From NCBI RefSeq assembly GCF_017592395.1, contig NZ_JAGFOU010000015.1, forward strand, positions 1 through 64,000: DNA of 64,000 bases, written 5' to 3'. The notes beneath the pieces were generated by a model, which saw nothing but the letters and a program-made list of their open reading frames with translations, ran no database searches and had not been told where the DNA came from. The stretch is from Actinomyces bowdenii. Lineage in GTDB: Bacteria; Actinomycetota; Actinomycetes; Actinomycetales; Actinomycetaceae. Shown in pieces: positions 16,301 through 24,750 of the stretch. The translations under genes and the position numbers were made by a program. Positions within the stretch are counted from its first letter, which is position 1. Every line of letters starts with the position of its first letter.

Positions 16301-18220
16301 CTAGCTGGTGGCGGGGGCGCTCGCAGTAGCGACGCCGGTGGCGGGGGCGCTCGCGGCAGGGATGGAGGCGGCCTGCTCCAGGTAGGAGGTCGGCAGCAGG
16401 TCGGCGAGCTCGAGCAGGTCAAAGACGTAGCGGGGGTCTTCGATGGCATCAATGAGCCCGTCGCCCAGGACTCGGCGCGCATCCTCCCACTCGGTTTTGA
16501 TGGTGGTCTCCAGTTCCTCCGCCTTACTCGTGTCACCCTGTGCTGCGGCCAGGGCCATGTCGGACAGGAGGCCGCGGATGCGGGCGGCGCGGGTGCGGGG
16601 GAAGGCGGGGGAATCCTCGCTGATGAGGCCCCGGAAGTGGCGTGTCAGGGCGCATATCTGAGCCCAGGTCTCGCCGTGCAGCGGGGGCTGTTGGGACTGC
16701 TGGTCGCCGTCCTCCGTCGATGGGGCGGACGTGGGAGCCTCGGGGACCTCGTTGAGGCGGTAGGGGCGGGCGGTGAAAGTCTCATAGTCCTTGATGAGCT
16801 CCTCCGCGTCGACGATGGTGGAGTCGAATAGGACGTGGTAGGTGAGGGTGGAGCACTCCCGGCCCTTTTTCTTGCCGATGCCCTTGGCCTTCTTGACGAG
16901 TTTCTCGGACAGGTCGTAGGCGAGGTGGAAGGGGAAGGGCCTCGGGACGATGGCGGCGCCGGCGGCGGCCGTCATGGGCCCGGTTGCAGCCTCGTCCTCG
17001 GGCTGCTCGGCGCCGTCCTGGCTGGCGCTGCTCGTATGGGGCCCCAGGTAGCGAAGGACGGGATCCTGGCTGGTGGCGCTCTCGTAGGCCCGCAGGTAGG
17101 TCTCCATGAAGGGCAGGGCACAACGGCCCTCGGTCAGGACGGTGAGGTCGTCCCCGCCCAGGAGAATGGGCACGACGGGGATGACTCGTCGTGATGCTCG
17201 GTGCTCGGTGCGCCAGATCTGGGCGACCGCGGCCCAAGCGGTGAAGAAGGAGTGCTTGACGGCGTGGTCGAGCCGGCTGTTGACGTCCAGGGTGAAGCGC
17301 CGCAGGGAGTCGGGGTCGTCCTTGTCGCAGCCGATCGTGTCCTTGAAGATCTCGTGCGGAATGAGGTCGGCGTGCTTCTGGAGCTCGCGCATGATGGCGC
17401 CGACACCGTTGCCGTCGATGTGGACGACGGCGATCTTGGACAGGTCTCCGATGGATGGTTGAAACTCGCCCTCGTGATCAGCGTCCTCAGGGTCCTCCAT
17501 ACCGGACTCTTCCGCGGCCTGTTCCCGGATCTTGTGCGCCAGCTCCTCCTCCTGGGTCTCGCGGTCGGCGTCGAAGGCGCGCTCAAGGGAGTAGAGGCTG
17601 TCGGCCAGAAGCTTGATGGCGTCGCCCCCCAGGGCTTGGCGCATGATCTCGTCGGATGCGGCCTGGGCGACGAGCTGCCTGCGCGCCCGCACCGCGCAGG
17701 CGCGCTTGACCTGGCTGGCCAGGGAGTAGCGGGTGTCGCCCGGAGGTGTGGTCCAAAGGATCCTGCGCGTGCGGGCGGCGGGAAGGACGGAGTCGTGGCC
17801 GCGCTGGAGGAAGGGCGCCTGGGGGAAGCGGGCCTCGGCCGGCGGGCGGCTGAGGGCGTAGCGGCCGGATACGACATGGATGCCGGAGAGGTCGGCCTCG
17901 GTGATGGCGGGAGGGCCGTCGACCTCGGTGCTGAGCTCGCTGAAGACCCCGGTGACGTCCATGCCGGGGGCCAGGGCCAGGACGCGGCGGGTGACCGCTC
18001 CGATGAGCCTCCTGGCCGAGTCCTCGTCGGGGACGGTGAGGATGATCTTGCCGGAGGAGACGGAGACCTCGGTGGCCTCGATGCCCTCCTGCTGGGCGAG
18101 GGCCAGCGTCCAGGGGGCCAGCATGGTGAGCAGGTAGGAGCCGCCGACGTTCTCCCGCTGCCGGGGCGAGGAGAAGACGTAGCGCTGGTTTCCGTTGGTC
18201 TCGAGCATGACCAGGTGCAT
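16301..18220 (-). CDS. cas10: Cas10 (Cmr2/Csm1-like) large subunit, HD-less, intact GGDD
   Basis: Cas10 is the signalling subunit of type III complexes. The 639-residue protein begins directly with the first palm-like domain (MLETNGNQRYVFSSPR, then NVGGSYLL), so the N-terminal HD nuclease domain is missing. The second palm has IDGNGVGAIM (268-277) and the cyclase motif GGDD at 355-358, so cyclic oligoadenylate synthesis should be possible while DNA cleavage by Cas10 should not. No clear zinc-binding Cys cluster is seen between the palms. The C-terminus is helical and ends in an Ala/Pro tail. ATG 18220 has AAGGAGAGG upstream; the longer open frame has none. It is first in the effector operon. 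Confidence 0.85.
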   Translation of the reverse strand: MHLVMLETNGNQRYVFSSPRQRENVGGSYLLTMLAPWTLALAQQEGIEATEVSVSSGKIILTVPDEDSARRLIGAVTRRVLALAPGMDVTGVFSELSTEVDGPPAITEADLSGIHVVSGRYALSRPPAEARFPQAPFLQRGHDSVLPAARTRRILWTTPPGDTRYSLASQVKRACAVRARRQLVAQAASDEIMRQALGGDAIKLLADSLYSLERAFDADRETQEEELAHKIREQAAEESGMEDPEDADHEGEFQPSIGDLSKIAVVHIDGNGVGAIMRELQKHADLIPHEIFKDTIGCDKDDPDSLRRFTLDVNSRLDHAVKHSFFTAWAAVAQIWRTEHRASRRVIPVVPILLGGDDLTVLTEGRCALPFMETYLRAYESATSQDPVLRYLGPHTSSASQDGAEQPEDEAATGPMTAAAGAAIVPRPFPFHLAYDLSEKLVKKAKGIGKKKGRECSTLTYHVLFDSTIVDAEELIKDYETFTARPYRLNEVPEAPTSAPSTEDGDQQSQQPPLHGETWAQICALTRHFRGLISEDSPAFPRTRAARIRGLLSDMALAAAQGDTSKAEELETTIKTEWEDARRVLGDGLIDAIEDPRYVFDLLELADLLPTSYLEQAASIPAASAPATGVATASAPATS

Positions 18221-18770
18221 GGGGTCTTGTCCTCTCCTTGCCTGAACCTGTGCGCATCCTGTCACGGAAGCAAGTTCCGCGTGACAGTTTGCCGGACCGG
18301 AAGTGTGCCGCACCTACGACCATGGGCCCCCATCGGCAGCCGCTCACGCTGTTACCCCACTCAATCCGCGAGATTCCGTCCCTAGCGCGAGGCCTGACAT
18401 TTTACTGAAAATAACCTGAATGTTTGCGTAATTTCTGTCGATGGAGTTCGGAATTCCGGATGCGTTCCTTGCTGCGCCGGGAACGGGACCCGGTGCAGCA
18501 CGTCATCGCCTCAGCTGGGTGCCAGCCCCTTGTTTGACAGGTCATTCTGCTCCGGTCGCTGCGGGAATGTCGTGACAAGGCGGAGCACCTGGAGGTCCGC
18601 CCTCGGCGGCCCGCGCGTCCTGTTGCACATCTTCAGCGGCCCTGGCCGGGCCGTCGGTCGGAAGATCCGCGGAATCATGCGGATCCTCCTGCCGACCCGC
18701 CCTTGAAGATGTGCAGCATCCGAGTCGATCGGAACTCTCGCCCCTTCCCGACTCCCGCACCACCCGCTAC
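18221..18770. other. intergenic region between array 1 and cas10
   Basis: About 550 bp without a supported gene. An AT-rich patch (18395-18445) has TAAAAT on the minus strand at 18399-18404 as a possible -10 for the cas10 operon, about 180 nt upstream of its start; no clear -35. Repeat B lies at 18620-18720. The operon may also be reached by read-through from array 1. Confidence 0.4.
18620..18720. repeat. dispersed palindromic repeat B, copy 1
   Basis: The outer arms TGCACATCTTCA (18624-18635) and its complement (18704-18715) pair perfectly; an inner dyad GATCCGC/GCGGATC lies at 18664-18685. An element of similar length with related outer arms and a central TGATTCC lies in opposite orientation at about 60558-60653. 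The shape suits a miniature mobile element or an intergenic hairpin family. Confidence 0.6.
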
Positions 18771-19166
18771 GCCCCCGAGCACCCTCGGACACGAGATGCC
18801 TTCTGACCATTTGCTCCGGCTTGAGCTTCTCTGGCGGGCTGTCTCAATGCACCTTATGGCGCGAGGTGCCTTCTGACCACGGAAGGACAAGCCAATGAGC
18901 AACCCCATCGATGGTCTCAATGCACCTTATGGCGCGAGGCGCCTTCTGACGACAACCTGGGGCTGACGTCCCAGGAATGGCAGAGTCTCAATGCACCTTA
19001 TGGCGCGAGGTGCCTTCTGACTCGGGAGCTCATTGACGCTTGCGTCAATACCGCCCTGTCTCAATGCACCTTATGGCGCGAGGTGCCTTCTGACATCGAG
19101 CCATCGATGTGCACGAGCGAGGGGTACCCGTCTCAATGCACCTTATGGCGCGAGGTGCCTTCTGAC
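18771..19166 (-). CRISPR. CRISPR array 1 (6 repeats, 5 spacers)
   Basis: 37-nt repeats start at 18841, 18914, 18985, 19058 and 19130, plus a degenerate copy at 18771-18807. Spacers are 33, 36, 34, 36 and 35 nt, all different. On the minus strand each repeat begins GTCAGAAGG and ends ATTGAGAC, the usual type III 5' tag, with a GCACCT/AGGTGC stem between. The degenerate end is on the left and the leader on the right, so transcription runs right to left. The repeat at 18914 has one T-to-C change. Confidence 0.97.
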
Positions 19167-19395
19167 CCACCCCTCGAACCACCCCCTGTGACCAGCAGTG
19201 ATGCGAGGCGCAGCGCAGGCGACCCGTCGGCACCCTCCAGACCGCCCCGGCACAGACACCTTTGTACCACATCCGCGCAGGTCAGCGCCACAGCGCCAGC
19301 GACGCCCCTCCAGCGCCCCCGTCACCCGGAATCCAACGAGACCATGCGGAAAAGTCCCCCTCCCCCACCAACATCAGACATCCGATATCCAGGAC
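19167..19395 (-). promoter_or_regulatory. CRISPR leader 1
   Basis: 229 bp that touch the last repeat of array 1 and match the sequence beside array 2 (22594-22822) without gaps, with about eight mismatches by eye. Similarity ends sharply at 19395. This is the expected place for the array promoter and the integration anchor for Cas1-Cas2. The 61 bp from here to the cas2 stop show nothing. Confidence 0.8.
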
Positions 19396-19456
19396 TAAAG
19401 TCCCGTTCTGCATGTGTGGGTGCCTTCCCGGCGCCCGCCCCGCCGTCCTCGCACGC

Positions 19457-19744
19457 TCAGAACAGACCCCGGTACAGCCCTCCATCATCCTGACTCGGCG
19501 GTGTGCCGAGTACTTGGATGCGATCGTGGCAGGGACGGCACAAGCGGTAGATGTGCACAACGTCGTCGGTGCTCTCAATGATCTCCTCGATCTCTTCAAT
19601 GAGACCCTCCAGCTCGGAGTGCTCCATACTGATCTGGAAGACGGACTCCTGGATCCTGTAGCCCCAGGCCTGGAGCGCCCCGGCGAGCCTGCTGCGGCGC
19701 GAGTTCGAGGCGATGTCGTAGGCCACGACAACACTCACCGCCAT
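19457..19744 (-). CDS. cas2: Cas2
   Basis: Cas2 dimers bridge two Cas1 dimers in the spacer integration complex. The 95-residue product has the ferredoxin-like start VVVAYDIASNSRRSRLAGAL, with the conserved Asp after VVAY, then WGYRIQESVFQI and a late YRLCRPC. The ATG at 19744 gives the standard length and overlaps the end of the RT-Cas1 gene by 10 nt; a GTG at 19759 is possible but would add an odd leader. Its stop lies 61 bp from leader 1. Confidence 0.9.
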   Translation of the reverse strand: MAVSVVVAYDIASNSRRSRLAGALQAWGYRIQESVFQISMEHSELEGLIEEIEEIIESTDDVVHIYRLCRPCHDRIQVLGTPPSQDDGGLYRGLF

Positions 19745-21816
19745 GATGTGCCCGTCCACTCGTAGTCGGGGTTGAACAGGGCACTGGCCAGGCGCTGGGC
19801 CTGATGGTGGATGTGCCGCCTCCATGTCCCGGAGAAGCCCGGCAGGGCCCCACCGGTGGTGCGCTGGAGGGCGGCCTCATACCCGTCGACCAGCACCTTG
19901 CGCCCCTCGGAGGTCAGCCACACCCCATCCGGGTGCTCCTGGGCGACGGTGTCGGGAGCCGGGCCGCCGTGCTCGGCGCGCAGCCGCTTGGTGCGCAGCA
20001 GTCCCAGGACGGCGCGGTCCACGAGCAGGGGCCGGAACTCCTCCATGAGGTCCAGGGCCAGGCTGGGCCGGCGGTCGGTGGAGGCATGCAGGATTCCAAG
20101 GGAGGGCTCCAGGCCCGCGGCGTAGAGCGCCGCCGTGCACTCCCCGAGCAGGAGGGCGTAGCCGTAGGACAGGGCCGCATTGGCCACATCCCGAGGAGGG
20201 CGCCGGGAGCGGCCGGGGAATGACACCTCCTGGGGCACCAGGCCTCCCAGAGCGGCGAAGTACGCCGCGGATGCGGCCCCTTCCAGGCCCATGAGCTCAT
20301 CGAGGCTCTGGGCCCTGGGGACCTCCTGCAGGCCCTCCCGGATCGCGTCGAGGGTGTCGGTGAGGCTCTCCTCGTGGGCCCGCCGCGCGGTGCGCTGGAG
20401 CAGGCGCAGCTGGTTGCGCATCTTGGAGGCGACGATGATCCGGGCCAGCGGCATCCTCCTGGTCTCGTCCCTGGCCGCATCGCATTGGGCGATGAGGCGC
20501 TGGGCGGCCAGGTCGGACCTCTTGCCTGAGAGCTGCCCGAGGTAGGTGCCGCGCCGGGACAGGAGCACCACGTCGACGTCGTTGAACAGCGCCCAGGACC
20601 GGGCCCCGGCGGACAGGCCCACGGCTCCGGTCAGCACGATCCTGCGCACCGCGTTGCGCGGGATGGACAGGTACGGGATCGAGCGCTCCGAGTCCACCAC
20701 CAGCCGATCCCGCGTCACGCTCACCCGGGCCCCGTCACGGCCGACGTAGACGACCCGATCGGGGTTGGCGTCGTGGTCGATGTCGTGGTGGGGGTCGTGC
20801 ACCGGGTAGGTGGACCCGAGGTCCTCCCCCAGGTAGCAGAAGCCCTCGTCGAATCCTGTGAGCATGGTCTTGTCCTTGTTAAGTGTGAAGCCGTGGGCCG
20901 CCGCGTGGCTGGTGAGCAGGTCGCGTGCCTCCAGGAGCCTGGCCCGGGTGTCGGCGCAGACGACGATGTCGTCGGCGAAGCGCACGTACCCGATTCCTGT
21001 GCGCGTCATGGCCTCGTCGACGGCGGTGAAGGCGAGATTGGCGAGCATGGGCGACAGGGCCGAGCCCTGCGCGACCCCTCCGGGGCGGATCGTGCTCGCC
21101 CGCCAGGTGCGGCGCGGAACGACCAGGAGCGCGACGAGTGCGAGCAGTCGCCGGCTGGGGAGCAGATTCCCCAGGATGTTGAGCACGGAGTCGAGGCGCA
21201 CGTGCGGGAAGAAGTCCTCCACGTCGGTGCGCAGGACGTGGACCATTCCCAGGTCGCGCAGGCCGGTGAGGTGGTCGATGGCGTCATCGACGCCCAGGCC
21301 GAGCCTGTAGCCGTAGGAGCAGGGGGACATGGCCTGGTCCACCCGGTGCCCCAGGGCATCGACCAGGGCCCGCTCCACAATGCGGTCCCGCACCGAGGGG
21401 ATGTCCAGGGTGCGGTAATCGCCCTCCTCCTTCTTGGGCAGGCGCACCTGGGCCAGGGGCGCCGGCCGGAAGGTGCCGTCCCGCAGGGATCGGGAGAGCT
21501 CGGCCAGCACCTCATCGAGGTGACCCGCGATCTGCTCGGTCTGATGGCGCAGCTCGCCATCACGGGCATCGCGGGCCAGGACGACACGCCAGGACCTCTT
21601 CAGGCTCTCGATGGAGGTAGCGCTCATGAAGAGCTCGTCCTGCTCCGAGTGGCGCGGAACGGAGTCGACGACGCGGGACGCCTGGAACTCCGACAGGGAC
21701 ACACCGAGGTACTGGCCCGAGATCCGCAATTGCGGGCTGAGGGCTTCCTTGGCCAGGCTCTCGGCACTGTCGGAGCGCACCCGGCGCGAATGACGCCGAC
21801 GTGGCGGCGACTTCAT
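19735..21816 (-). CDS. reverse transcriptase-Cas1 fusion
   Basis: A 693-residue adaptation protein. The N-terminal half is a group-II-intron-like reverse transcriptase: RTLDIPSVRDRIVERAL (135-151), catalytic D198 in RTDVEDFFPHV, GVAQGSALSPMLANL (247-261) and the YVRFADD box with D282 and D283. From about 380 the Cas1 part follows, with the metal ligands E512 (GLEGAASAAYF), H577 (GILHASTDRR) and E593 (LDLMEEFRPLLVD) all present. No Cas6 domain is fused at the N-terminus; cas6 is separate at 2.46 kb. Such enzymes can acquire spacers from RNA in other type III systems. ATG 21816 has GGGAG 8 nt upstream; the longer frame would run to within a few bases of array 2. Confidence 0.95.
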   Translation of the reverse strand: MKSPPRRRHSRRVRSDSAESLAKEALSPQLRISGQYLGVSLSEFQASRVVDSVPRHSEQDELFMSATSIESLKRSWRVVLARDARDGELRHQTEQIAGHLDEVLAELSRSLRDGTFRPAPLAQVRLPKKEEGDYRTLDIPSVRDRIVERALVDALGHRVDQAMSPCSYGYRLGLGVDDAIDHLTGLRDLGMVHVLRTDVEDFFPHVRLDSVLNILGNLLPSRRLLALVALLVVPRRTWRASTIRPGGVAQGSALSPMLANLAFTAVDEAMTRTGIGYVRFADDIVVCADTRARLLEARDLLTSHAAAHGFTLNKDKTMLTGFDEGFCYLGEDLGSTYPVHDPHHDIDHDANPDRVVYVGRDGARVSVTRDRLVVDSERSIPYLSIPRNAVRRIVLTGAVGLSAGARSWALFNDVDVVLLSRRGTYLGQLSGKRSDLAAQRLIAQCDAARDETRRMPLARIIVASKMRNQLRLLQRTARRAHEESLTDTLDAIREGLQEVPRAQSLDELMGLEGAASAAYFAALGGLVPQEVSFPGRSRRPPRDVANAALSYGYALLLGECTAALYAAGLEPSLGILHASTDRRPSLALDLMEEFRPLLVDRAVLGLLRTKRLRAEHGGPAPDTVAQEHPDGVWLTSEGRKVLVDGYEAALQRTTGGALPGFSGTWRRHIHHQAQRLASALFNPDYEWTGTSWR

Positions 21817-21909
21817 GACGATCTCTCCCTTCTTCGCAAGAGGCCGCAATGGGCACGACGCACTAGTTCCTGATCTCAATGACACGCTGAAGGAGGACGG
21901 CATTCGGCC

Positions 21910-22593
21910 CCCTCAATACGCCTGATGGCGCGGGGCGCCTTCTGACGGCAGAGAAGACGCGCGTGGAGGCACAGGCGCAAGCGTCTCAATGCACCTGATG
22001 GCGCGAGGTGCCTTCTGACAGGGGGCAGGAAGGAGCCGATCATGGCTCAGCAGGTGTCTCAATGCACCTTATGGCGCGAGGTGCCTTCTGACGGTGGTGT
22101 TCACCACGGCCACGCCGCGTCGGTGGTCTCAATGCACCTTATGGCGCAGGGCGCCTTCTGACCCAAGGAGAACGCCATCATCATGGAGCCCGGTGATGTC
22201 TCAATGCACCTTATGGCGCAGGGTGCCTTCTGACACTCCGGAGACTACACCGGCACCTTCGCCGGAGCCGTCTCAATACACCTTATGGCGCAGGGTGCCT
22301 TCTGACCTCCAGAAAGCTATTGAAACGAGATTGAGGTCAGAGTCTCAATGCACCTTATGGCGCAGGGTGCCTTCTGACCCGGGCGTTGTGAGGCACATGC
22401 TGCAGGCATTCTTGTCTCAATGCACCTTATGGCACAGGGTGCCTTCTGACCTTGCAATTGATCTGGGGGACATCACGTCCCTCGTTGTCTCAATGCACCT
22501 TATGGCGCAGGGTGCCTTCTGACTGGAAATTTCGAGGAGCTGCACGTTGCCGTGCAGTCTCAATGCACCTTATGGCGCAGGGTGCCTTCTGAC
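21910..22593 (-). CRISPR. CRISPR array 2 (10 repeats, 9 spacers)
   Basis: 37-nt repeats start at 21910 (degenerate), 21983, 22056, 22126, 22198, 22270, 22342, 22414, 22487 and 22557; spacers are 36, 36, 33, 35, 35, 35, 35, 36 and 33 nt. It has the same repeat family and direction as array 1. The three leader-distal repeats keep or approach the GCGCGAGG form of array 1, while the seven nearer the leader carry GCGCAGGG (GCACAGGG at 22414). The distal end lies 93 bp from the RT-Cas1 start. Confidence 0.97.
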
Positions 22594-22822
22594 CCACCCC
22601 TCGAACCACCCCCTGTGACCAGCAGTGATACGAGGCGCAGCGCAGGCGACCCGTCGGCACCCTCCAGACCGCCCCGGCACAAACCCCTTTGCACCACATC
22701 CACGCAGGTCAGCACCACAGCGCCAGCGACACCCCTCCAGAGCCCCCGTCACCCGGAATCCAACGAGACCATGCGGAAAAGTCCCCCTCCCCCACCAACA
22801 TCAGACATCCGATATCCAGGAC
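22594..22822 (-). promoter_or_regulatory. CRISPR leader 2
   Basis: 229 bp flush with the last repeat of array 2, nearly identical to leader 1. Between its end and the paiB-like gene (22823-23198) I see no gene; near 23026-23110 there are several short GC-rich words (CCCAGC, GACCCAGC) in imperfect repetition. Confidence 0.8.
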
Positions 22823-23185
22823 CATAGCCCCACTCCGCGCTCTTCTTCCCCGCCCGGCGCATCCAGTCCCGCGCCTCTACGCATCCGGCGCCCATCCCCC
22901 GCCGCAACGCCGTCGTTGCCCGGGACGACCGGTGCGCGAAGCCGGTCCGCCCGGGGTGGCCCAAGACTCGCTGGGCCAGCCGCATTCCGCTTGCTGACGC
23001 GCATCCCGCTGGGCCAGAACAGCGCCAGCGACCCAGCAGGATACGGGATACCCCGCAGAAGGCGGGTGACCGAGCGGAAGGCGGATGACCCAGCGAAACA
23101 CCGGTCCCCGGCCCGCCCCGCTGCTCCTACCTGGGCAGTTCCTGGGATACTTCTCGTGTCGCCCACAGAGACCCACCACCCGCCG

Positions 23186-23198
23186 TTAGCATCGTCGT
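23186..23198 (+). promoter_or_regulatory. candidate -10 of a leaderless transcript
   Basis: TAGCAT at 23187-23192 lies 6 nt before the ATG at 23199, and no ribosome-binding site is present. This is the spacing of leaderless actinobacterial messages. No -35 box stands out. Confidence 0.4.
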
Positions 23199-23891
23199 AT
23201 GTACGTCCCCCGGCACCTAGAGCTCTCCGAGGCCTACACCACCACCCTGCTCAAAGAGGTGCGGGCGGGCAACCTCGTCACCTTCCACGCCCAGGGCCCC
23301 GCCGCCACCCTGGTGCCGTTCTACCTCGACGAGGAGCGGGGCGTGCTCGTCACCCGCCTCGTGCGCGACAACCCCCAGGTCACCGAGCACTCCATCGGGC
23401 CGGCCCTGGTCATCCTCGATGAGGCCGACGCCTACATCTCCCCCCAGTGGTACGTCACCAACGAGGTCGCCCCCTCCGTCCCCACCTGGGACTACATCAC
23501 CGTCCACGTCCGCGGCGCCATGCGCATCGACACCAGCCTGGAGGGCGCCATCCGCGCCGTGCGCGAGCTGACCCTGCGCACCGAGCCCGCCGCCGTGCTC
23601 GACGCCGTGGACGAGCCCCGGCTCACCGCCATGGCCCGCACCATCGTGGCCGTCGAGATCTCCCTGGACCACGTCGAGGGCAAGGCCCAGATGAGCCAGG
23701 ACCGCCACCCCGACGACGTGCGCAGCCTCATCTCCGCCCTGGAGGACCGGGGCGAGACCACCCTGGTCAAGTACCTTCGCGAGGTCAGCCTGCCCTACGC
23801 CGAGCAGAGGCTGGCCACCATCGCCCGCCTGCACGAGACCCGCAACGGCCGCGCCGAGGAGCAGGCCTACCGGGTGGCCCGGCTCCACTGA
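23199..23891 (+). CDS. PaiB-like FMN-binding protein
   Basis: A 230-residue protein of the PaiB / FMN-binding negative transcriptional regulator family: the start MYVPRHLELSE, then LVTFHAQGPAATLVPFYLD and VRDNPQ, and a mid-protein SPQWYV, are family landmarks of the split-barrel flavin fold. In Bacillus, PaiB represses protease and sporulation genes; whether this protein binds DNA is unknown. It stands alone on the plus strand, and its end overlaps the convergent membrane-protein gene by 25 bp. Confidence 0.85.
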   Translation: MYVPRHLELSEAYTTTLLKEVRAGNLVTFHAQGPAATLVPFYLDEERGVLVTRLVRDNPQVTEHSIGPALVILDEADAYISPQWYVTNEVAPSVPTWDYITVHVRGAMRIDTSLEGAIRAVRELTLRTEPAAVLDAVDEPRLTAMARTIVAVEISLDHVEGKAQMSQDRHPDDVRSLISALEDRGETTLVKYLREVSLPYAEQRLATIARLHETRNGRAEEQAYRVARLH

Positions 23892-24619
23892 GGCCACTGG
23901 GCCCCCACTGGGGCCAGGCGCGTCCCGCCCACCGCCGGGGGCGGCACCGGGACCGCCACCCCGCCCTGCACCGGGGCCACCGGCGCCGCAGGTGCGACGA
24001 GGAGGGTGCGCCGCCCGGCCAGATCGCAGCGGCGGAGCACCACCGCGCACACCACCACCAGCGCGCCGCCGACCGCCGTGAGCACCGCACTGGCGGCCGT
24101 GGTCCCCACCAGCGCGCCCCGCACGCCGTCATCGTCCTCCCCCAGGGCCATGAGCGCGAAGCCGAGCAGCAGGAACGGCGGGATGCCGCAGACGCAGGAG
24201 GCCAGGAGCGCCAGCAGCCCGGGCCGGGGATCCGCCACCGCCACAGGATCATCGATCGCCGGGATCGCGCTGAGCCGCCCCAGCCCCACCGCCGCCAGGG
24301 CGATCGCCGCGAGCACCACCACCAGCACCGGCAGGGACAGGATCAGGGCCAGGAGGAGCAGGTCCGTGGCCGCAGCGCTCAGGCCCCCACCCGCATCCAG
24401 CCGGGAGGCCTGGGCCACCAGGCCGCAGGCCCCATGACCCGCCCCCACCGCCGAGCACCACAGGGAGCCCGCCAGGCACCTGGCGGTCGACCGGCGCCGA
24501 TACCACCAGTAGTGCGGCACCGCCCACGGCGGCATGCCCACCGGGTGGGGGCAGGCCCCCGGGTAGCCGATCGCATGAGCGCCCTGCGCTCCCCAAGCCC
24601 CTTGGGCGTACCTGCTCAT
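23867..24619 (-). CDS. hypothetical small membrane protein
   Basis: A 250-residue protein with a Gly/Pro/Tyr-rich N-terminus and about four hydrophobic segments (among them LLLLALILSLPVLVVVLAAI, GLLALLASCVCGIPPFLLLG and AVLTAVGGALVVVCAVVL). The layout recalls DUF4190-type membrane proteins but I cannot confirm that. The start at 24619 is chosen because it gives a cytosolic tail followed by membrane helices; upstream signals are weak. It converges on the PaiB-like gene with a 25-bp overlap. Confidence 0.55.
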   Translation of the reverse strand: MSRYAQGAWGAQGAHAIGYPGACPHPVGMPPWAVPHYWWYRRRSTARCLAGSLWCSAVGAGHGACGLVAQASRLDAGGGLSAAATDLLLLALILSLPVLVVVLAAIALAAVGLGRLSAIPAIDDPVAVADPRPGLLALLASCVCGIPPFLLLGFALMALGEDDDGVRGALVGTTAASAVLTAVGGALVVVCAVVLRRCDLAGRRTLLVAPAAPVAPVQGGVAVPVPPPAVGGTRLAPVGAQWPQWSRATR

Positions 24620-24750
24620 GGGCTGACAGTAGGCAGCAAGCCCCCTGGACGCGATCGGCACTCCTCCCCACCGGCCGCAGCCCTGCGCCGCCGCCCCCGC
24701 GCCGCAGGCCGCATCCCGCTGCGGCCTGCCCGGCAGCGGGGCCCCGGCGG

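Noticed and set aside
18511-18920. Short open frames over array 1 and its flank, and likewise 19083-19765 and 22094-22827
   Set aside because: They translate CRISPR repeats, leaders and an antisense part of cas2; no gene support.
21817-21903. N-terminal extension of RT-Cas1 up to 21903
   Set aside because: The extra 29 residues have no similarity to RT-Cas1, and the frame would begin a few bases from the array; a good ribosome-binding site supports 21816.
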